The position numbers were made by a program, and so were the translations under genes. Positions 22,951-35,043 of a stretch of 64,000 nt of DNA are shown here, in pieces. Position 1 is the first letter of the stretch. The number at the start of each line of letters is the position of its first letter. The notes under the pieces are model-generated. The model was not told the DNA's origin. It made no database searches and worked only from the letters and a program-made list of their open reading frames with translations. Source of the stretch: Sphagnum compactum (taxonomy: Eukaryota; Bryophyta; Sphagnopsida; Sphagnales); the NCBI GenBank assembly GCA_965153455.1, contig OZ234495.1, forward strand, positions 20,704,875 through 20,768,874, written 5' to 3'.

Positions 22951-25037
22951 TTTCATATTTGAATGCACCTCTTACACAAAAGATTCTTTCATCATTTAAC
23001 TAGCCCGTGACAAAAAAGGGAACATCAATTACAAACCTACAACATTACACATATGTGATTACAATTGGCAACAACAACACATTGACTATTTAATTATAGT
23101 TCTACTTTCGTGAAACTGCGAACAACCAATACAATCCAAATTTTTATTACTAAGTATTTTCTAATGGTACAATGACATTCTTCAATGCCCAAACTCAAAT
23201 CAATCACTGAAACAATTCCTAAGCATGAAATTGTGTAAAGATGTCTGGATCAAAGCATTTCGGACCCTCTCAATAAACCATCATGGTCTTATTCAGAATC
23301 AGCTTAATGTTTCAAAACCCACATAGTCCTCCCACAGATGCCCTCATGATTTAGACAAAGATGAAATTTGCATCCCACAATGACTATTGTTCCCATATAT
23401 TTTCACCTAAGACATTGCAACACTCGTCTTCCTCAAAGTTCCCAGATACATGGGTCTCAACATTCCTATAATTTGCCCTTAAAAGAAATGAAAAATATTC
23501 ATGACCCCAAATCTATCCATCACTAACTTTGATCAAAGTCTACTCAAAAACACCGGTTGTGGGCATTCTTCCCATCAAACCATTCTTCACTTTACTCAAG
23601 TCTACTTTTTAATGCACCTTCTCTCCTAACACCAAATCCAACATCCACAAAGAACAACACATAAAAAGACACTTAGCTTCTATAAAAGCTCCCTCTCTTA
23701 AGTAGTCACGTCCCCCTCTTCTTCATCAATGTTGTCTTCCACTTCCTTCTATTGAACCTACAATATCCAAAAAACATGAAGAGTGTCAAAACAAAGCCCA
23801 TCGACATCGTTGTTCTAAACCTCTATAAATCAAGCATTCACCACACAACTTGTAAGCTAATTTACCTACAACAAACAACACACCAACACCCCATATCCAC
23901 AAAACAAGAAACAAACACATCAACTAACACGTCTTTTGTCGTTTTTTACATTCAACACTTGATCCTTTTATCATTAGGTCTTCATCCCAATGATGTTGCA
24001 AGTACTTCCAAGTTCATCCCACAAGCCTTCTACTAATCACATGCAAACCTTCCACCTTTTAAATTAAAAAACTTTTCATGCTTTCTATTAATGAAAGTTT
24101 AGTACCCCCTACACCTTCAAGCCATTGTCCTCAAGGCTATGACCTCAAATTAGGGAGGCCTTAGGGAACATGGCTTCCCATGTTCATAGACAAGTAGGTT
24201 GTGGAAAACACCTTTCAAGTTCCATCCCATCCAACAAAACCATTAGTGATAGGTATAGACCAATGTTGGGCAAGTACCCAGTTTGGGGCATGAGTGACCC
24301 AACCTCCATGATGACACTAGTTTTGTTTTGGATAAACTCATGTTCATCCCAATTATTGGATCTTGTGTAAGCATTGAAGTTGGGCCAGTTTTTTGGTTTT
24401 TCTCACCTACTTACAAGCTACCCATTAAAAAACATTTTCCATCTACCCACATGTTCCACCTAAGCTACCTACCTAACTTTGCATCTACCTACATATACCC
24501 CGCCCATTTATTTATTTACTTAATAAATAGAATTTTAAGGTTTAATCTTATTATAACTACCACTCTGACTTCGTTTTGAAATAATTGTTGTCACTTGTAG
24601 GAGGAGAAGAACCTCTAAGTGAGAAGCTGAATGATTGCAATGCTAAGCAATGTTGCAATGGTGCAAAACAACAAATTGTTGCAACGTTGCAAGGCAAGGG
24701 ACTATTGCAACACTAAGAACAATTGTAGCATGAAGAACTATTACAAGGAACTACAATATGCGAAAAGTTTCTGAATGCAACTTTATACATTACTTTCTTT
24801 CTTTAAAAGAAAAAAAATGCATCTCTTATCTCTTCCTATTTGAACTCACTATCCTTCTTGTAAATTTTCAATCAACAATTTATTGTAATTGTGTTGCTTT
24901 GTAGAAAAAACAACATAAACACTAAACACCATCGTTCTATTTATTTTTTAAAAACATTTCAACTAAAAAAAGATTGATTATACAAATGTTTTTTTTCTCT
25001 TTGCAAAGAAATTGACAATGAACACGTAACTTGTTGT
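22951..25037. other. Gene-free stretch
   Basis: No supportable gene. Open frames at 23752-24036, 24170-24370 and 24328-24579 have skewed Thr/His/Pro or Phe composition and no domain. 'ccaatgttgggcaagtaccc' near 24261 recurs as 'taatgttgggcgggtatc' near 63830, with a weaker relative near 47980, and marks a dispersed repeat. Near 24630-24740 a degenerate 'gcaatgttgcaa' motif is repeated. Confidence 0.4.
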
Positions 25038-25153
25038 CATCTAGAAACAAAATTATCATTTGCAACCAATTTTTGCAACTAAAAAGTGTTTGTAATTTTT
25101 TTCAATTGCAAATAACATTTTTTAGTTGCAAATGACAATTTTTTTTTCTAGTG
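25038..25153. mobile_element. Foldback MITE-like element, about 115 bp
   Basis: The left arm 'ctagaaacaaaattatcatt' continuing into 'tgcaacc' is the near reverse complement of the right arm, where 'aaatgacaattttttttt' precedes 'ctagtg' (25130-25153). Read inward, both arms show ctag, an A-rich run, then attatcatttgcaa or attgtcatttgcaac. The right terminus reads CACTAG on the minus strand, suggesting a CACTA-type miniature element; the left terminus is 'catctag', slightly decayed. No clear target duplication was found. Confidence 0.55.
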
Positions 25154-26779
25154 TACATGTGACATCACTTTTGAATAAAATTTATGGATATTGGGATAAT
25201 GTTTTTGTGCATTTGACATCACAATATTTTATAGATTTTCAAAGTTTCACCTTAAATTTTAATCTTGAGTTCATTTAAGGTGTAATGTTTGAATTCAAGT
25301 TTATTATTTAGTATAGTTTTTAATTTTACTTCAATTTTAGGGTTTTTTTTTTTTTTTTCTATCTTGGGTAAATTTTGGTCTAGACTAAAATTTTAGGTTT
25401 TAGTTTAGAGTTTTAACTTTCAATTTCAATTCTAATTTCAATAAAAATTTTATTTTCTAATTAGATTTTTTTAGTTCAACTTTTAATGTCACCTTAAGGC
25501 TTCAATCTTGTGTTTATTTTATTATGTTGTGTTGGAAACTATTGAATAAAAATAAAGTGACATGATTTGGTATGTGGATAAAATGATTGAAGTGGTTAAA
25601 TCAAACAATTGCTAGGTTTTTTGTTTCCAATGAGTTAGGAGATTTGTTAGTTCTTCCATGTCTTATGTTTGTCAAATTGCACAACCAATTATTGTATCTA
25701 AAAAGTTGAAACTAAATTGGAATTATGAGTAAAAAGTCAATAAAATCTGAAAGGTATTAATATTGTGCACTTTGACAATACTACTTGTTGGGATTTGAGT
25801 TATAATGTAAGAGAATGTATTTTTTGAAATTGTGAAACATACATACTAAAAAGTCAAAATGAGATATGCAAGAAAATTGTTTTAAGTTTTGCTTGGAAGT
25901 TGAAACAAATCATACATTTGATGACTTATTATTTAAAATTTATGCGCAATACATGTGTTTTATCAAGGAATACAATAAATGACACATACTTTTGACAAGA
26001 TCTTAAACTTATGACATGGGTGTAGTCATGCTAATATGTACCAAGGGAGTTGTAACAGTTATTTTATTTTCATATTTTAAAATGCTTTCTTTAAATTGAT
26101 GCTGAAATTTACTTTAACTAATTTGATAATTTACTTGACTCAACTAGCCTATAAAATTGACAAATGGGTAGACTCACATACTCATATAAATAATATGGAT
26201 AGCAAAATTGTTTCAAGATATATAAATTACAAGTTTCATTTGATCTTCGTGAACCATAACTAATAATTGCAACAAGTTACATTTGGTCCCACACACATGG
26301 GAAAATAATCACGGAAAACATGTTGGTTGTTGGTTCACAAAGGAAATGACATAGTTATTGCTAGTGTTTTAGTTCATAGAAACATATTTTAGTTTATGGA
26401 CGTAGAAGATGTAAATTGTTGTAGAGTGTAAATGAGTATATGAAACAATGAATGGTACAAAACCTAAGAACGAAACCACAAACATGGTAGTTTGGAATAA
26501 AATGAATAATACAAAAATATATTTGAATTATAAAATTGTTAAGAAGGAGAATTAAATATAGATGTTAATTTAGTGTAAGACAATTGCATACATTGAATTT
26601 GATACATGAAAAAATCATCTATAAAAAATATCCACATCCTTCAACATCCATTCTACAAGTATGAGTACACTAGAAGGATTAGTGTAGCTAAACATAGCTT
26701 AGAGATAAACCATTCCCACAACAAATTACAAATATTGGTGAGAAGTTTGCAAAAATATTGTTGTTAGTAAGATAGAGTG
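25154..26779. other. Gene-free AT-rich stretch
   Basis: No open frame or motif of note. A run of 16 or more T lies near 25343-25358. Confidence 0.4.
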
Positions 26780-27320
26780 TGACTTACCATCAAGTTACAA
26801 ACATGTGTTAAATATGTGGAGAGGACTTTGAAATGATCATTGCACATTGAAAACTTGTACATTTTGATTGCTTGATGAAGAGAAGAAGGATCATGATGAC
26901 AAATGCTAATAAATCATTCCAAGATTGTTGGCTTGGTAATTTCAAGGATCATAGGGAAGATAGTGATTACATTTAGGATTTGAAATCCAAGACCAAGTGC
27001 AACTAATGTGGAGAAGTTGGACATTAGTCACAAAAAACGTTGAAGGAAGAGTAAAAAAATTAGCAAGGAAGAGTGAGGCCAATGTTGTTGTGGCAAAAAA
27101 TGAGGAGTCTCATAATGTAACTTCTATTATTACTTCTTTGGGAGTAATGAGTGAGCAGATTGAGAGAATAATTCTTGTTACTTCATCTTTGAGAGCAATG
27201 CAAGTATAATGCTTTTGTTCCAAGCTATATATATTGATGATCCATGTATAGATAGAGATATGGTATGTGGATGGAGGTGCTATTAAGCACATGTCTTACA
27301 TATGTGAGTTTTTCATATAA
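26780..27320 (+). mobile_element. Ty1/copia retrotransposon gag-protease relic
   Basis: From 26780 one frame reads LPSSYKHVLNMW and LLDEEKK, typical of the copia gag. Near 26986-27040, TKCN-stop-CGEVGH-stop-SQKT is a decayed CCHC zinc knuckle (C-x2-C-x4-H kept, last Cys now Thr). Near 27261-27315, WYVDGGAIKHMSYICEFF is the aspartic-protease start of copia pol (canonical WxxDSGAxxHM). At least four stops interrupt the frame. No integrase, reverse transcriptase or LTR was recognised nearby, so this is an internal fragment. Confidence 0.7.
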
Positions 27321-29077
27321 ACTCCATATCTCAAGGCACATGGCTAGCAATCGTTGCCAATGATTCAACATCTTCGGGTGTGTGGTCATAGAAATATTCC
27401 TATTCTCTAACTTATTCATGATGGTTGGAAACATGACATTCTAAAAAATATATATCTTATATTCCCAATTTGCAAACAAATTTGTCCTCAATTAGTCAAG
27501 TTGTGGATAAAAGGATTCACACCATTTATAAGTTAGACAATTTGTTAGAATTAGAATCCCAAAATCTTAATTAGGATTCATGAAACCCCATTGCTTGAAT
27601 TTTATTAAAAAAAATAGTGATGAACATAGGTTGCAAATACAATACAAAATAAAGTCTAAAATAATAAACTATAATTATATATTGAGTTTCAACATCATTT
27701 GATGCCAACAAGAAAAATTAACAAAGCACAGTCAAATTTATGTATTTTACCATGGTTTCAATATTTTGAAATATAAAATGACCATGAAGAATTGCACTTT
27801 TTATGCTTGCAAAATATTAGTCAAGATTCAACATCACTTGGTATGAAAACATTTACTTTGGATATCAAGTAGGTGTACTACCACAAGCATGGTTGCAAAT
27901 ATTTTCAAATGGGTCTTTCTATTAATAGTCTTGAACATTTCAAAATTTGGCAGGAGTTGTTAGAAGAGATATAACTTGATAACTCAATTGATAGTAGTGG
28001 TGGGGATTTAATTGGTTTATCAAGTTCTTTGGTTACTTTCCACTAATGGCATGTTACAATGTTGGTTTGTCCAGTAAAACTTAAGTGTGTTTAAATACCT
28101 TATGATCAGTGATGGTTTTTTCATTTTTTTGGTATCAAAATTTAGACTAGAAAAACAAGATTTTTAAAAAAAAATCCCCAATTTCTTTCTTGAAAAATGA
28201 TGAAATTTTGCCAGAAAAAATAAAATTGCTTATGATGTGCATAATATCCCCTATATATTTGAGATAATACTAAACATTGTCCATATGAGTCATAAAATGA
28301 TGGTTTATGCCAAAATAATTAAATATTGAAAGAAACAAGATCTGACGACCCCAGTTTGAATATCTCAAATTTTGACAATTTGAGAATAAACCTAAAAAGT
28401 ATGAGTTACATGTGTATAACTCTATTGGTAACACTGAGGTAAAGAACTTTCTTGTACATCAAAAGGCTGAGAGCTCAATCGTCAAGTTCCCAACTTGGAT
28501 TATGCGGATTATAGTTTTTCCTCCAACCCACCTCTTTGGAGATTATTAAACATCTTAGGGTAAGGTATTGTAGAGGTTGGCACTTATATATCCGAAGTGA
28601 TATTTGCAGAGCTTGACAACTTGAGATATTTGAATAGGCATTTCAAGGAGGATGGATACAAAATCTAGCTCAAACAAGGAGCTAGACTTTCAGAAAATCC
28701 AAATAGTTTTGAAGTCAAAATTCAAAAGGTGTATACAAGTTAGGTTTATCAATTTGAATTAGGCAAACTGAGGATTATACAATGGATTCACACTTCACAG
28801 TTGAGTATTATCATTTCTCCAGAATGAAATTTATGCACTATATTTAGCATTTTTTTCAAACACTAAAGATGTGTAAATTTTTGAAACATTTGAAATCCCA
28901 TTTTTTTCCTTGCCTAATCAAACATTATTTACATCAAACAAAATCTGCCAAGAAGGCATGGTTCTCTGTGGTTTTTGTCCCTATTCTTTCACCATGCATA
29001 AAAATAACTACAGAGTGACCTGGTAGAATACACACATGGATCATGGACTTCAAAAAGTACTGATTTTTGTGGTTGGA
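27321..29077. other. Gene-free stretch left of INTS5
   Basis: AT-rich to about 28400, then mixed composition. No gene recognised. The last part (roughly 28900-29077) should contain the 3' UTR of the minus-strand Integrator gene. Confidence 0.4.
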
Positions 29078-32000
29078 TCAGAATGCAGAACGGAGAGGGT
29101 ACACTCGAGCAAAGAGTGCTCCAATTTGAGCAATATTCCGTCGGAGGATGCCAAAATACTGGCCCTCCCACTCTGTATAAGTTCCTTCTTTGTTCTCCTC
29201 TGCTGCCGGAACTTGGGGATCATCAGAAGTTCCAGCAGTGCCATGGTTTACATTGTGAGAATATGATCCCCAGCATTTGGAGCCAAAGGCCATGGCATGG
29301 TGCATGCAGCGCCAAACAAGCAAAAGCAAATCCGCAATATCAGCACCATCAATCAACTCCACAATCTCGGTGCTAGATGCCAAGGGCTGTGGCAGCCACC
29401 CAGCATCTGCCACCAGTTGAATCAATCTGATGACTTGCAAACGGTCAAATGTCTCCTCTTTAGATGCCTTACCAGGTGCAACAACAGAAGGATCACGACG
29501 TGTGCGGTATGCACTATGCCAACGAGAAATGTTGTCGGCTAAGAGCACTTGGACAAATTCAACACAGCGCATAATTTCGTGGGTTTCTCCTTGTTTCACA
29601 ACTAACTCCAACATCTCAAACAGTAGTGGGTTGCGAACAAACCAATCTGTCAAAAAAATGTGCCGTGATGAGGACACCTGCTTTGGCAACACTTCCTCAT
29701 ACTGTTCCATGGTCATGGGCATTTCATGTGGGGTTTCTAAGCGATCAACCATCATTGTGGCCAATGCATTAGCTGGGTGTGGCCAGGCATCTGGATTCTC
29801 TGAAAACTGAAGAACTGCCCTCTGCAGAGCCCACTGCAAGAGCCTGGTTAGCTCGTGGATTGTTGTTTCGGTGGAGTCATCCTTCCTCCGCCTCTCAGAG
29901 TCAATGAGTGTTGGGAGACTTGGGATTGCAAGATCACCCTTGCTATACCTGGGACCCAGTTTCTCTCTTTCATAAACATCGAGAGAGGAGAGACCACCTG
30001 ACTTGATCTTGTGGTTCTCCTTTGTAAGCAGAAAACCAGGTGACAGAGAAAACTCATCTCGTTTCTTCTCTGCCAAGGTTGGAACAGACACTAGTTTGAA
30101 GTTCCCATGTTGATCAAGTCTTCCACTGACCAGATTGGCCACTGAGAGATATCCCCGACCACCAGCTCCTATGCCTCTTCTATGCAGGTTAGACTTTCTC
30201 ATCTGGAAATCTGGGTTGTGTGCACAACGCTCAAATGAGTAGTCAAGCAAACTGCTCACCATCAGGGTAAAAGTAGAGGATGTTGCTGCTGCTAGCTGTA
30301 CAATAACATGCTTGAGCTGCTCCAATACACGCACTTGCTGCCACTTGTCTGCCAACCCACCATGTCTCCCACTTGCTCCAGATTTCATGCAACTAGATTT
30401 GTCATCCCCATTTTCCAGCCACCAAAAATATATGCCCAGAGCTCCCTTGAGGCGAGCTGTGATAGCTTGAGGCTGCAAACCTTTATCTGGAGATAGAAGC
30501 TGGAGCAAACCCAGGACAACTAGTTGTAGATTCCAAGCATCCTTTCTGTGTAAAAGAAGCAGCAGCTGAAGCCAGTGGAAGTCTAGCTCCTTTCGTACCA
30601 ATTGCAGAACCAATTTCGAAGTCAATCCCTCCATGTCCTCATCATACTGTTCTGAATCTGTTGCTACAGAAGACCTGGTAACATGCTCCTGTACAGGGAG
30701 ATGATTCTGCCAGAACCTAGGGTCTAACAGCTGCCTTACAGCCAACAATTTCATCAATGCCTGTTCATTGCTGGACACTGCTAAGTCATTCAACACTAAT
30801 TGTCCCCAGCGTTCGATTACTTCAGCACCTCTGCCCTGACTTGCCATCATTTGCATTATCTGCATTATTACTAGCAGCTTTTTCAATGACCTTCTTTCAA
30901 ATCCTCCCTTGCTAGCAAGAGTAAGCAAGGTTGCTTCTGCAATCACCTCTGCTACCATATGACTGCTACTAGACAGGATAACCAAATGACAAATTCGAAC
31001 AAAAGGATCCTTGAGCTGGCAACCCCTTTCTCTTGACCAGAGGAAGTCCTGTTCTTGACCTAGGCTGTCACCCAAAGTCTTGTCTGTTTCACCAACAATG
31101 TCCATACTTGCCAGTCTGTTTGATTTGTCAAAGTGCACTTTGTCATCACTGCCACTACTAGTTGAAATCACATTTACAGACTGTCCACCATCTGCTTTTA
31201 CGGAGGGATCCACAACAGTTCTGTCTGATGAAGCTGCTCTGCAGCACCGACAAGTTGAGTTGGAGCAGAGGTTCAATGCTTCAGACCATAACCTGTGCAC
31301 ATTATTCTTCAGGTTTGCGACAAACTTCCCAACTCCGGTTTCTTCTTGAGGTGCAGTCGCAGCAAAAGGGTCTAGTGGAGCTTCACAGCAAGGCTGATAA
31401 GCACCAAGCACACGACGAAGGACACCCTTTGTAAGATCCCTACACAACATGTGCAACAAAAGATCTGATACATCTGAGAGATGTTGTGTTGCCTCATCCA
31501 AACTTGAAGCATCAATAAGGTGATTCAAGAGAAGCACAACATCTGCACCAACGAGTGCAAGCTCTGAAAGTCTCCAACTGAAAAGCGCACACAGCCAAGC
31601 AGACAAGCTAGGTTCTTGCAGACTTACACCCGCAAGCACTGCACCAATGGAAGGTAAGAAAACCCCCACTTCCTGATCTACCATCAACAACAGCTTACTC
31701 CAAACTTGGACATTCTTGACTGTGAGCATTGGGACCCAGAGGTGTGCAAATGCACCCAGAAACCGTGGACACAGAGTGGCCATAACCACAAATACACTCA
31801 AAGTGCCTACCAGTCTCCTGACAGATCTGTCTTTAATTTTGTACTCTCCTCGCTGAGTGAGCTCAATTGCAGGTTGTAGATCTGAAAGCATAGATCGTAA
31901 CACAGGGAATATATACTCTGGCATCTTCAAAGCTGCATAGTCCACAATACCAACTCGTTGCACATAGATTGCAATGGCAGCCCAGCCTTGGCTATCACTT

Positions 32001-32995
32001 CCAACTAATTCCTGAACAAGATCCTCAAAAACCAGTTTGAGAAATAGGGTTGGATTACTGGCCATCAAATGTGCAAGGAGCCAGTCAAGAGGTTCCCGAT
32101 GGAGAATCCTAAAATTGTCATGATTCCGCATTAGATATCTAAGTAGCCATTTATGTAGCCATGCTGCATCCCTAAACCCTAAAAAATTTCTCTGCTTGCC
32201 CTCTTCTTCTGCATTCAGAACCATGTGCTCACTTCCATGATCTTCTATTCTTTGATCCTTTTCAGAATCCGGAACCGTGGGATTTGTTGAACCTTCAGCT
32301 ATGAAATCCCTTGGTGAAGGTGGTGGTGATGACGTCCTTGTGTTCTCCACCAAGGGTTGTAGGTCCAAGCTCACAAGCAAGCAATGGCTGATCAGATCAG
32401 TAAGAGCTCTGCAATCTGTTTGTGCAAGCCGAGTTTCCATACGCTCCACAATGCGTACTCCTGCTGCACCGCTATCCGCTTCCTGTACCGCTGCCTGCAC
32501 CGCTGTCTCCAAGTCATCACCACCGCTGGGCTCCTCCTCTCCGACTACTCGCTCTTCCACATCGCACTCCCCTTCTCTAGCTCTCTTTGCACGCGAGCTA
32601 ATCTGGAGAGCTGCTGAATCCTCTGCAGTTCCGTGCTCTTCGTCAGCTTCACTTTCTATCTCTCCCTTCTTCGCCTTCTCAAGGCCAGAAACCGAGTCGC
32701 AAGCTACTGCATTATCATCTCCAACTGCAGGAAACTCTTTCTTCAAAGCTTCCCCACTAGCATTCTCTTCTTTCTTTCCTTCTTCTCCAAGAGCATACCT
32801 TTCCTGATTCTCCATTTGGTGAAGCAGCGCCACTGCCCATTGCAAGGACGCGAAAGTCTGAGAGGCGAGACTCTTCTGATCGGAGGAGTCTAACGCAGCA
32901 CGCCTACTGTCGCATACCGATGCAATCGCCGACGACTCAAGCTTCCACTCCATCGCTTCCACCAACGCAGACTCCTCCTTGTCGTCCTCTTCCAT
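29078..32995 (-). CDS. INTS5: Integrator complex subunit 5 homologue
   Basis: A single open frame of 1305 residues. Integrator is the nuclear complex that binds RNA polymerase II, cleaves snRNA 3' ends and terminates short transcripts. INTS5 is a helical-repeat scaffold that pairs with INTS8. The sequence shows an acidic, low-complexity N-terminal part (1-270), then helical-repeat sequence starting with AAWLHKWLLRYLMRN (277-291), NPTLFLKLVFEDLVQELVGS (314-333) and VPMLTVKNVQVWSKLLLMVD (421-440). The C-terminal block has VRNPLLFEMLELVV (1120-1133), LQVIRLIQLVADAGWLPQPL (1187-1206), LLLLVWRCMHHAM (1224-1236 region) and YFGILRRNIAQIGALFARVY (1280-1299). These C-terminal motifs match the order and spacing of animal INTS5 (REQPLLFELLKLV, LLLLSVW, LHSVLHRNIDRLGLF). 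It is longer than the human protein (1019) because of the N-terminal extension and linkers. No intron interrupts it. Telo-box motifs lie upstream. Assignment by family recall; confidence is high. Confidence 0.85.
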   Translation of the reverse strand: MEEDDKEESALVEAMEWKLESSAIASVCDSRRAALDSSDQKSLASQTFASLQWAVALLHQMENQERYALGEEGKKEENASGEALKKEFPAVGDDNAVACDSVSGLEKAKKGEIESEADEEHGTAEDSAALQISSRAKRAREGECDVEERVVGEEEPSGGDDLETAVQAAVQEADSGAAGVRIVERMETRLAQTDCRALTDLISHCLLVSLDLQPLVENTRTSSPPPSPRDFIAEGSTNPTVPDSEKDQRIEDHGSEHMVLNAEEEGKQRNFLGFRDAAWLHKWLLRYLMRNHDNFRILHREPLDWLLAHLMASNPTLFLKLVFEDLVQELVGSDSQGWAAIAIYVQRVGIVDYAALKMPEYIFPVLRSMLSDLQPAIELTQRGEYKIKDRSVRRLVGTLSVFVVMATLCPRFLGAFAHLWVPMLTVKNVQVWSKLLLMVDQEVGVFLPSIGAVLAGVSLQEPSLSAWLCALFSWRLSELALVGADVVLLLNHLIDASSLDEATQHLSDVSDLLLHMLCRDLTKGVLRRVLGAYQPCCEAPLDPFAATAPQEETGVGKFVANLKNNVHRLWSEALNLCSNSTCRCCRAASSDRTVVDPSVKADGGQSVNVISTSSGSDDKVHFDKSNRLASMDIVGETDKTLGDSLGQEQDFLWSRERGCQLKDPFVRICHLVILSSSSHMVAEVIAEATLLTLASKGGFERRSLKKLLVIMQIMQMMASQGRGAEVIERWGQLVLNDLAVSSNEQALMKLLAVRQLLDPRFWQNHLPVQEHVTRSSVATDSEQYDEDMEGLTSKLVLQLVRKELDFHWLQLLLLLHRKDAWNLQLVVLGLLQLLSPDKGLQPQAITARLKGALGIYFWWLENGDDKSSCMKSGASGRHGGLADKWQQVRVLEQLKHVIVQLAAATSSTFTLMVSSLLDYSFERCAHNPDFQMRKSNLHRRGIGAGGRGYLSVANLVSGRLDQHGNFKLVSVPTLAEKKRDEFSLSPGFLLTKENHKIKSGGLSSLDVYEREKLGPRYSKGDLAIPSLPTLIDSERRRKDDSTETTIHELTRLLQWALQRAVLQFSENPDAWPHPANALATMMVDRLETPHEMPMTMEQYEEVLPKQVSSSRHIFLTDWFVRNPLLFEMLELVVKQGETHEIMRCVEFVQVLLADNISRWHSAYRTRRDPSVVAPGKASKEETFDRLQVIRLIQLVADAGWLPQPLASSTEIVELIDGADIADLLLLVWRCMHHAMAFGSKCWGSYSHNVNHGTAGTSDDPQVPAAEENKEGTYTEWEGQYFGILRRNIAQIGALFARVYPLRSAF

Positions 32996-33094
32996 ACCGA
33001 TCGATCACCTTCCACTCTTACTTCAGCTCACGGCACAAATCTTGTCTCGATTTGCAAAACCCAGCACTCGCAAAACCCATCACAAACATCGGAC

Positions 33095-33142
33095 TTTAGG
33101 GTTTAACGAGCTTAGCTTAACGTGCTTTGTGTTTTAGGGTTT
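33095..33142 (-). promoter_or_regulatory. Two telo-box motifs upstream of INTS5
   Basis: 'tttagggttt' occurs at 33095-33104 and 33133-33142 (AAACCCTAAA on the gene strand), 100-150 bases upstream of the INTS5 start. Telo boxes are known in promoters and 5' UTRs of plant housekeeping genes. Function here is inferred from position. Confidence 0.5.
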
Positions 33143-35043
33143 AAGGAGCTTTGCGACTGGTAGAGTGCGAGAACGAACAACTCAATCTCTTCTTCTTCGA
33201 GTTCAAGAATGTGGTTGGACACATTTCTTGATGTTATTTTCTAATGGGGAATTTTTGTTTCACATTGTTATGATGTCTTAAAATTGTTGGAAGCAAAAAA
33301 AATACAAATTCCAAAGAGAAAGAGCCAATATACACCAATTAGAGATTATTGATATCAATTCTTTGCTTTGCTTTACGGAGATCATGGGAATTCACATTAA
33401 ACTGTGGCCATTGAGTGGGGAGCTTGATGCACTTGGAGCAACAAGCTTTTCTGTCAACCACCCAAAAAATTGCCCATGAATTCCATGAGGGTCTTGGGTA
33501 TGATGAGTGACCTGTATTTATCAAAGGTTTCGAAACTTATATTTATATAACTGTAAGGTTTTGAAATTTGAGAAAACCAGACTCAAATCCACACATGGAG
33601 AGTCTACCAAAACATTTCAAGTGTCAATCATCCAAACCAGGACCAAAGGTTCTCTTGAAGATGAAGAAACAACCAAGACTGGTTGTTACCTGTCTTTTCC
33701 TACTAAACATGGATAATGGACCAAGAACGGATTTGAAACAACAAGGCTCTTTTGTCACTCCTCAGCATGGATAATACAAAAAGTGATTTGAAACAAGCAG
33801 CTATTTCCTCACTCCTCAACATGTACATAGAACGAGTGATTTGAAGCAACATGTTCTTTCATCACCAACATCACCCCTCAAATTCGTGAGGGTCTTGGGT
33901 GATGACCAACTTGTCTTAATCAAGTCAGTCGCATGCATTAACATTTCAGTCACACATTAGAACTAGATAAAAGTTTTTACCTCCTCAGTCTGGATAGTAG
34001 AACAAGTGATGTGATCCAGGTTTCTTGTGAGGATATATACAAATGTTCATTTCCTCTGGACTTTTAACATTCACTTGCAAGTTGAAGGTTCTGTACCTGA
34101 ATCTGGCTGCTTTTGGACTACCCTGCACCTAGAAGAGCACCTATGGAGCAGTAAACATAAAGTCAAAAGAGTGAATTCTAGCAAAACAAAATAGCAGACT
34201 GTCAGCAATCACTCCAAGCATTGTCATGTGCTTCCTAACACATTCCAATTTGAGAAGAAAGGATGTTTTTCTCTTGTGTACCTATTGCCAATTTTGGGAG
34301 AAAGTGCTTGGAAGGAGACACAGTTTTACTCAATCACCAAGTCTTTGTAGTGTCTTCACTCTGTCAGGAAGCTCTGGCCAGAATTGCTGAAGGGGTTTGA
34401 CTGCCCATGGCCCCTAAAAATCTTCTCCATCATCTTGTTGCTTTACAGTTACTTTGTCATACTGATCATCCTTCTGCACCTAGTCTGTTGATGACTGCGT
34501 GTCACTGATGGAGCATGCACTTATGCTGGCAACATGGACTCAGGGTTTCCTCTTCTTCTCCATCACATAGCCAAGCTCAGGACAAGAAATGGTGCTGCTG
34601 GCCCTCATAGCTAATGCTTGCATAAGAACTACTCCTCCCAAGCTCCTCCCAAGAGCAGCCCTTCACACTATCTCTTCTTGGGAGTTGGAAGTATTGACAC
34701 CTTACAGCAATCAAATGTCAGGTCAGCCAAAACTCATGCACTGGGAATTTTGTTTCAGGGTCAGAAAGCTCCTGGCAGGAAACAACAAGAGACTGGGAAC
34801 TGGGATTACCTTGGAAAGTAGGGAATAATAAGTGGTGGAGGGGTCTCCCAAAGATGAAGCTTGTCACACTCATGATCTTCTGGTGTAACATTTGGTTTGA
34901 TTTACTTTAACAGTTTAATGAATGGTCACAAATGAAAAAATCTTAATGGAATTTTGGAGTCTGTACAGCTTATCCCGCCAGACTATTGAAGATTCCTTAC
35001 AAAACATATAAACTTATGTCCCTTCTACACCCCTGCCACATTT
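33143..35043. other. Spacer between INTS5 and the DUF3172 gene
   Basis: No gene recognised. It holds a small tandem repeat (33704-33870), then moderately GC-rich unique sequence to 35043, the last part of which is expected 3' UTR of the minus-strand DUF3172 gene. Open frames at 33507-33774 and 34589-34828 overlap one another and have no domain. Confidence 0.4.
33704..33870 (+). repeat. Tandem repeat, three units of about 55-60 bp
   Basis: Units near 33704, 33763 and 33817 share 'acatggataata', 'gatttgaaacaa' and 'tcactcctca'. A weaker fourth unit lies near 33980-34025 ('ctcctcagtctggatag'). Confidence 0.65.

Noticed and set aside
28410-28500. Possible tRNA-derived SINE head ('ctctattggtaacactgagg')
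   Set aside because: An A-box-like word is present, but no convincing B box or tail was found at the right spacing.
29297-29810. Plus-strand frames of 80-126 residues
   Set aside because: Shadows opposite the well-supported INTS5 C-terminal region.
32277-32807. 176-residue plus-strand frame
   Set aside because: It is antisense to the Ser/Glu-rich N-terminal codons of INTS5; its composition mirrors that codon bias and it has no domain.
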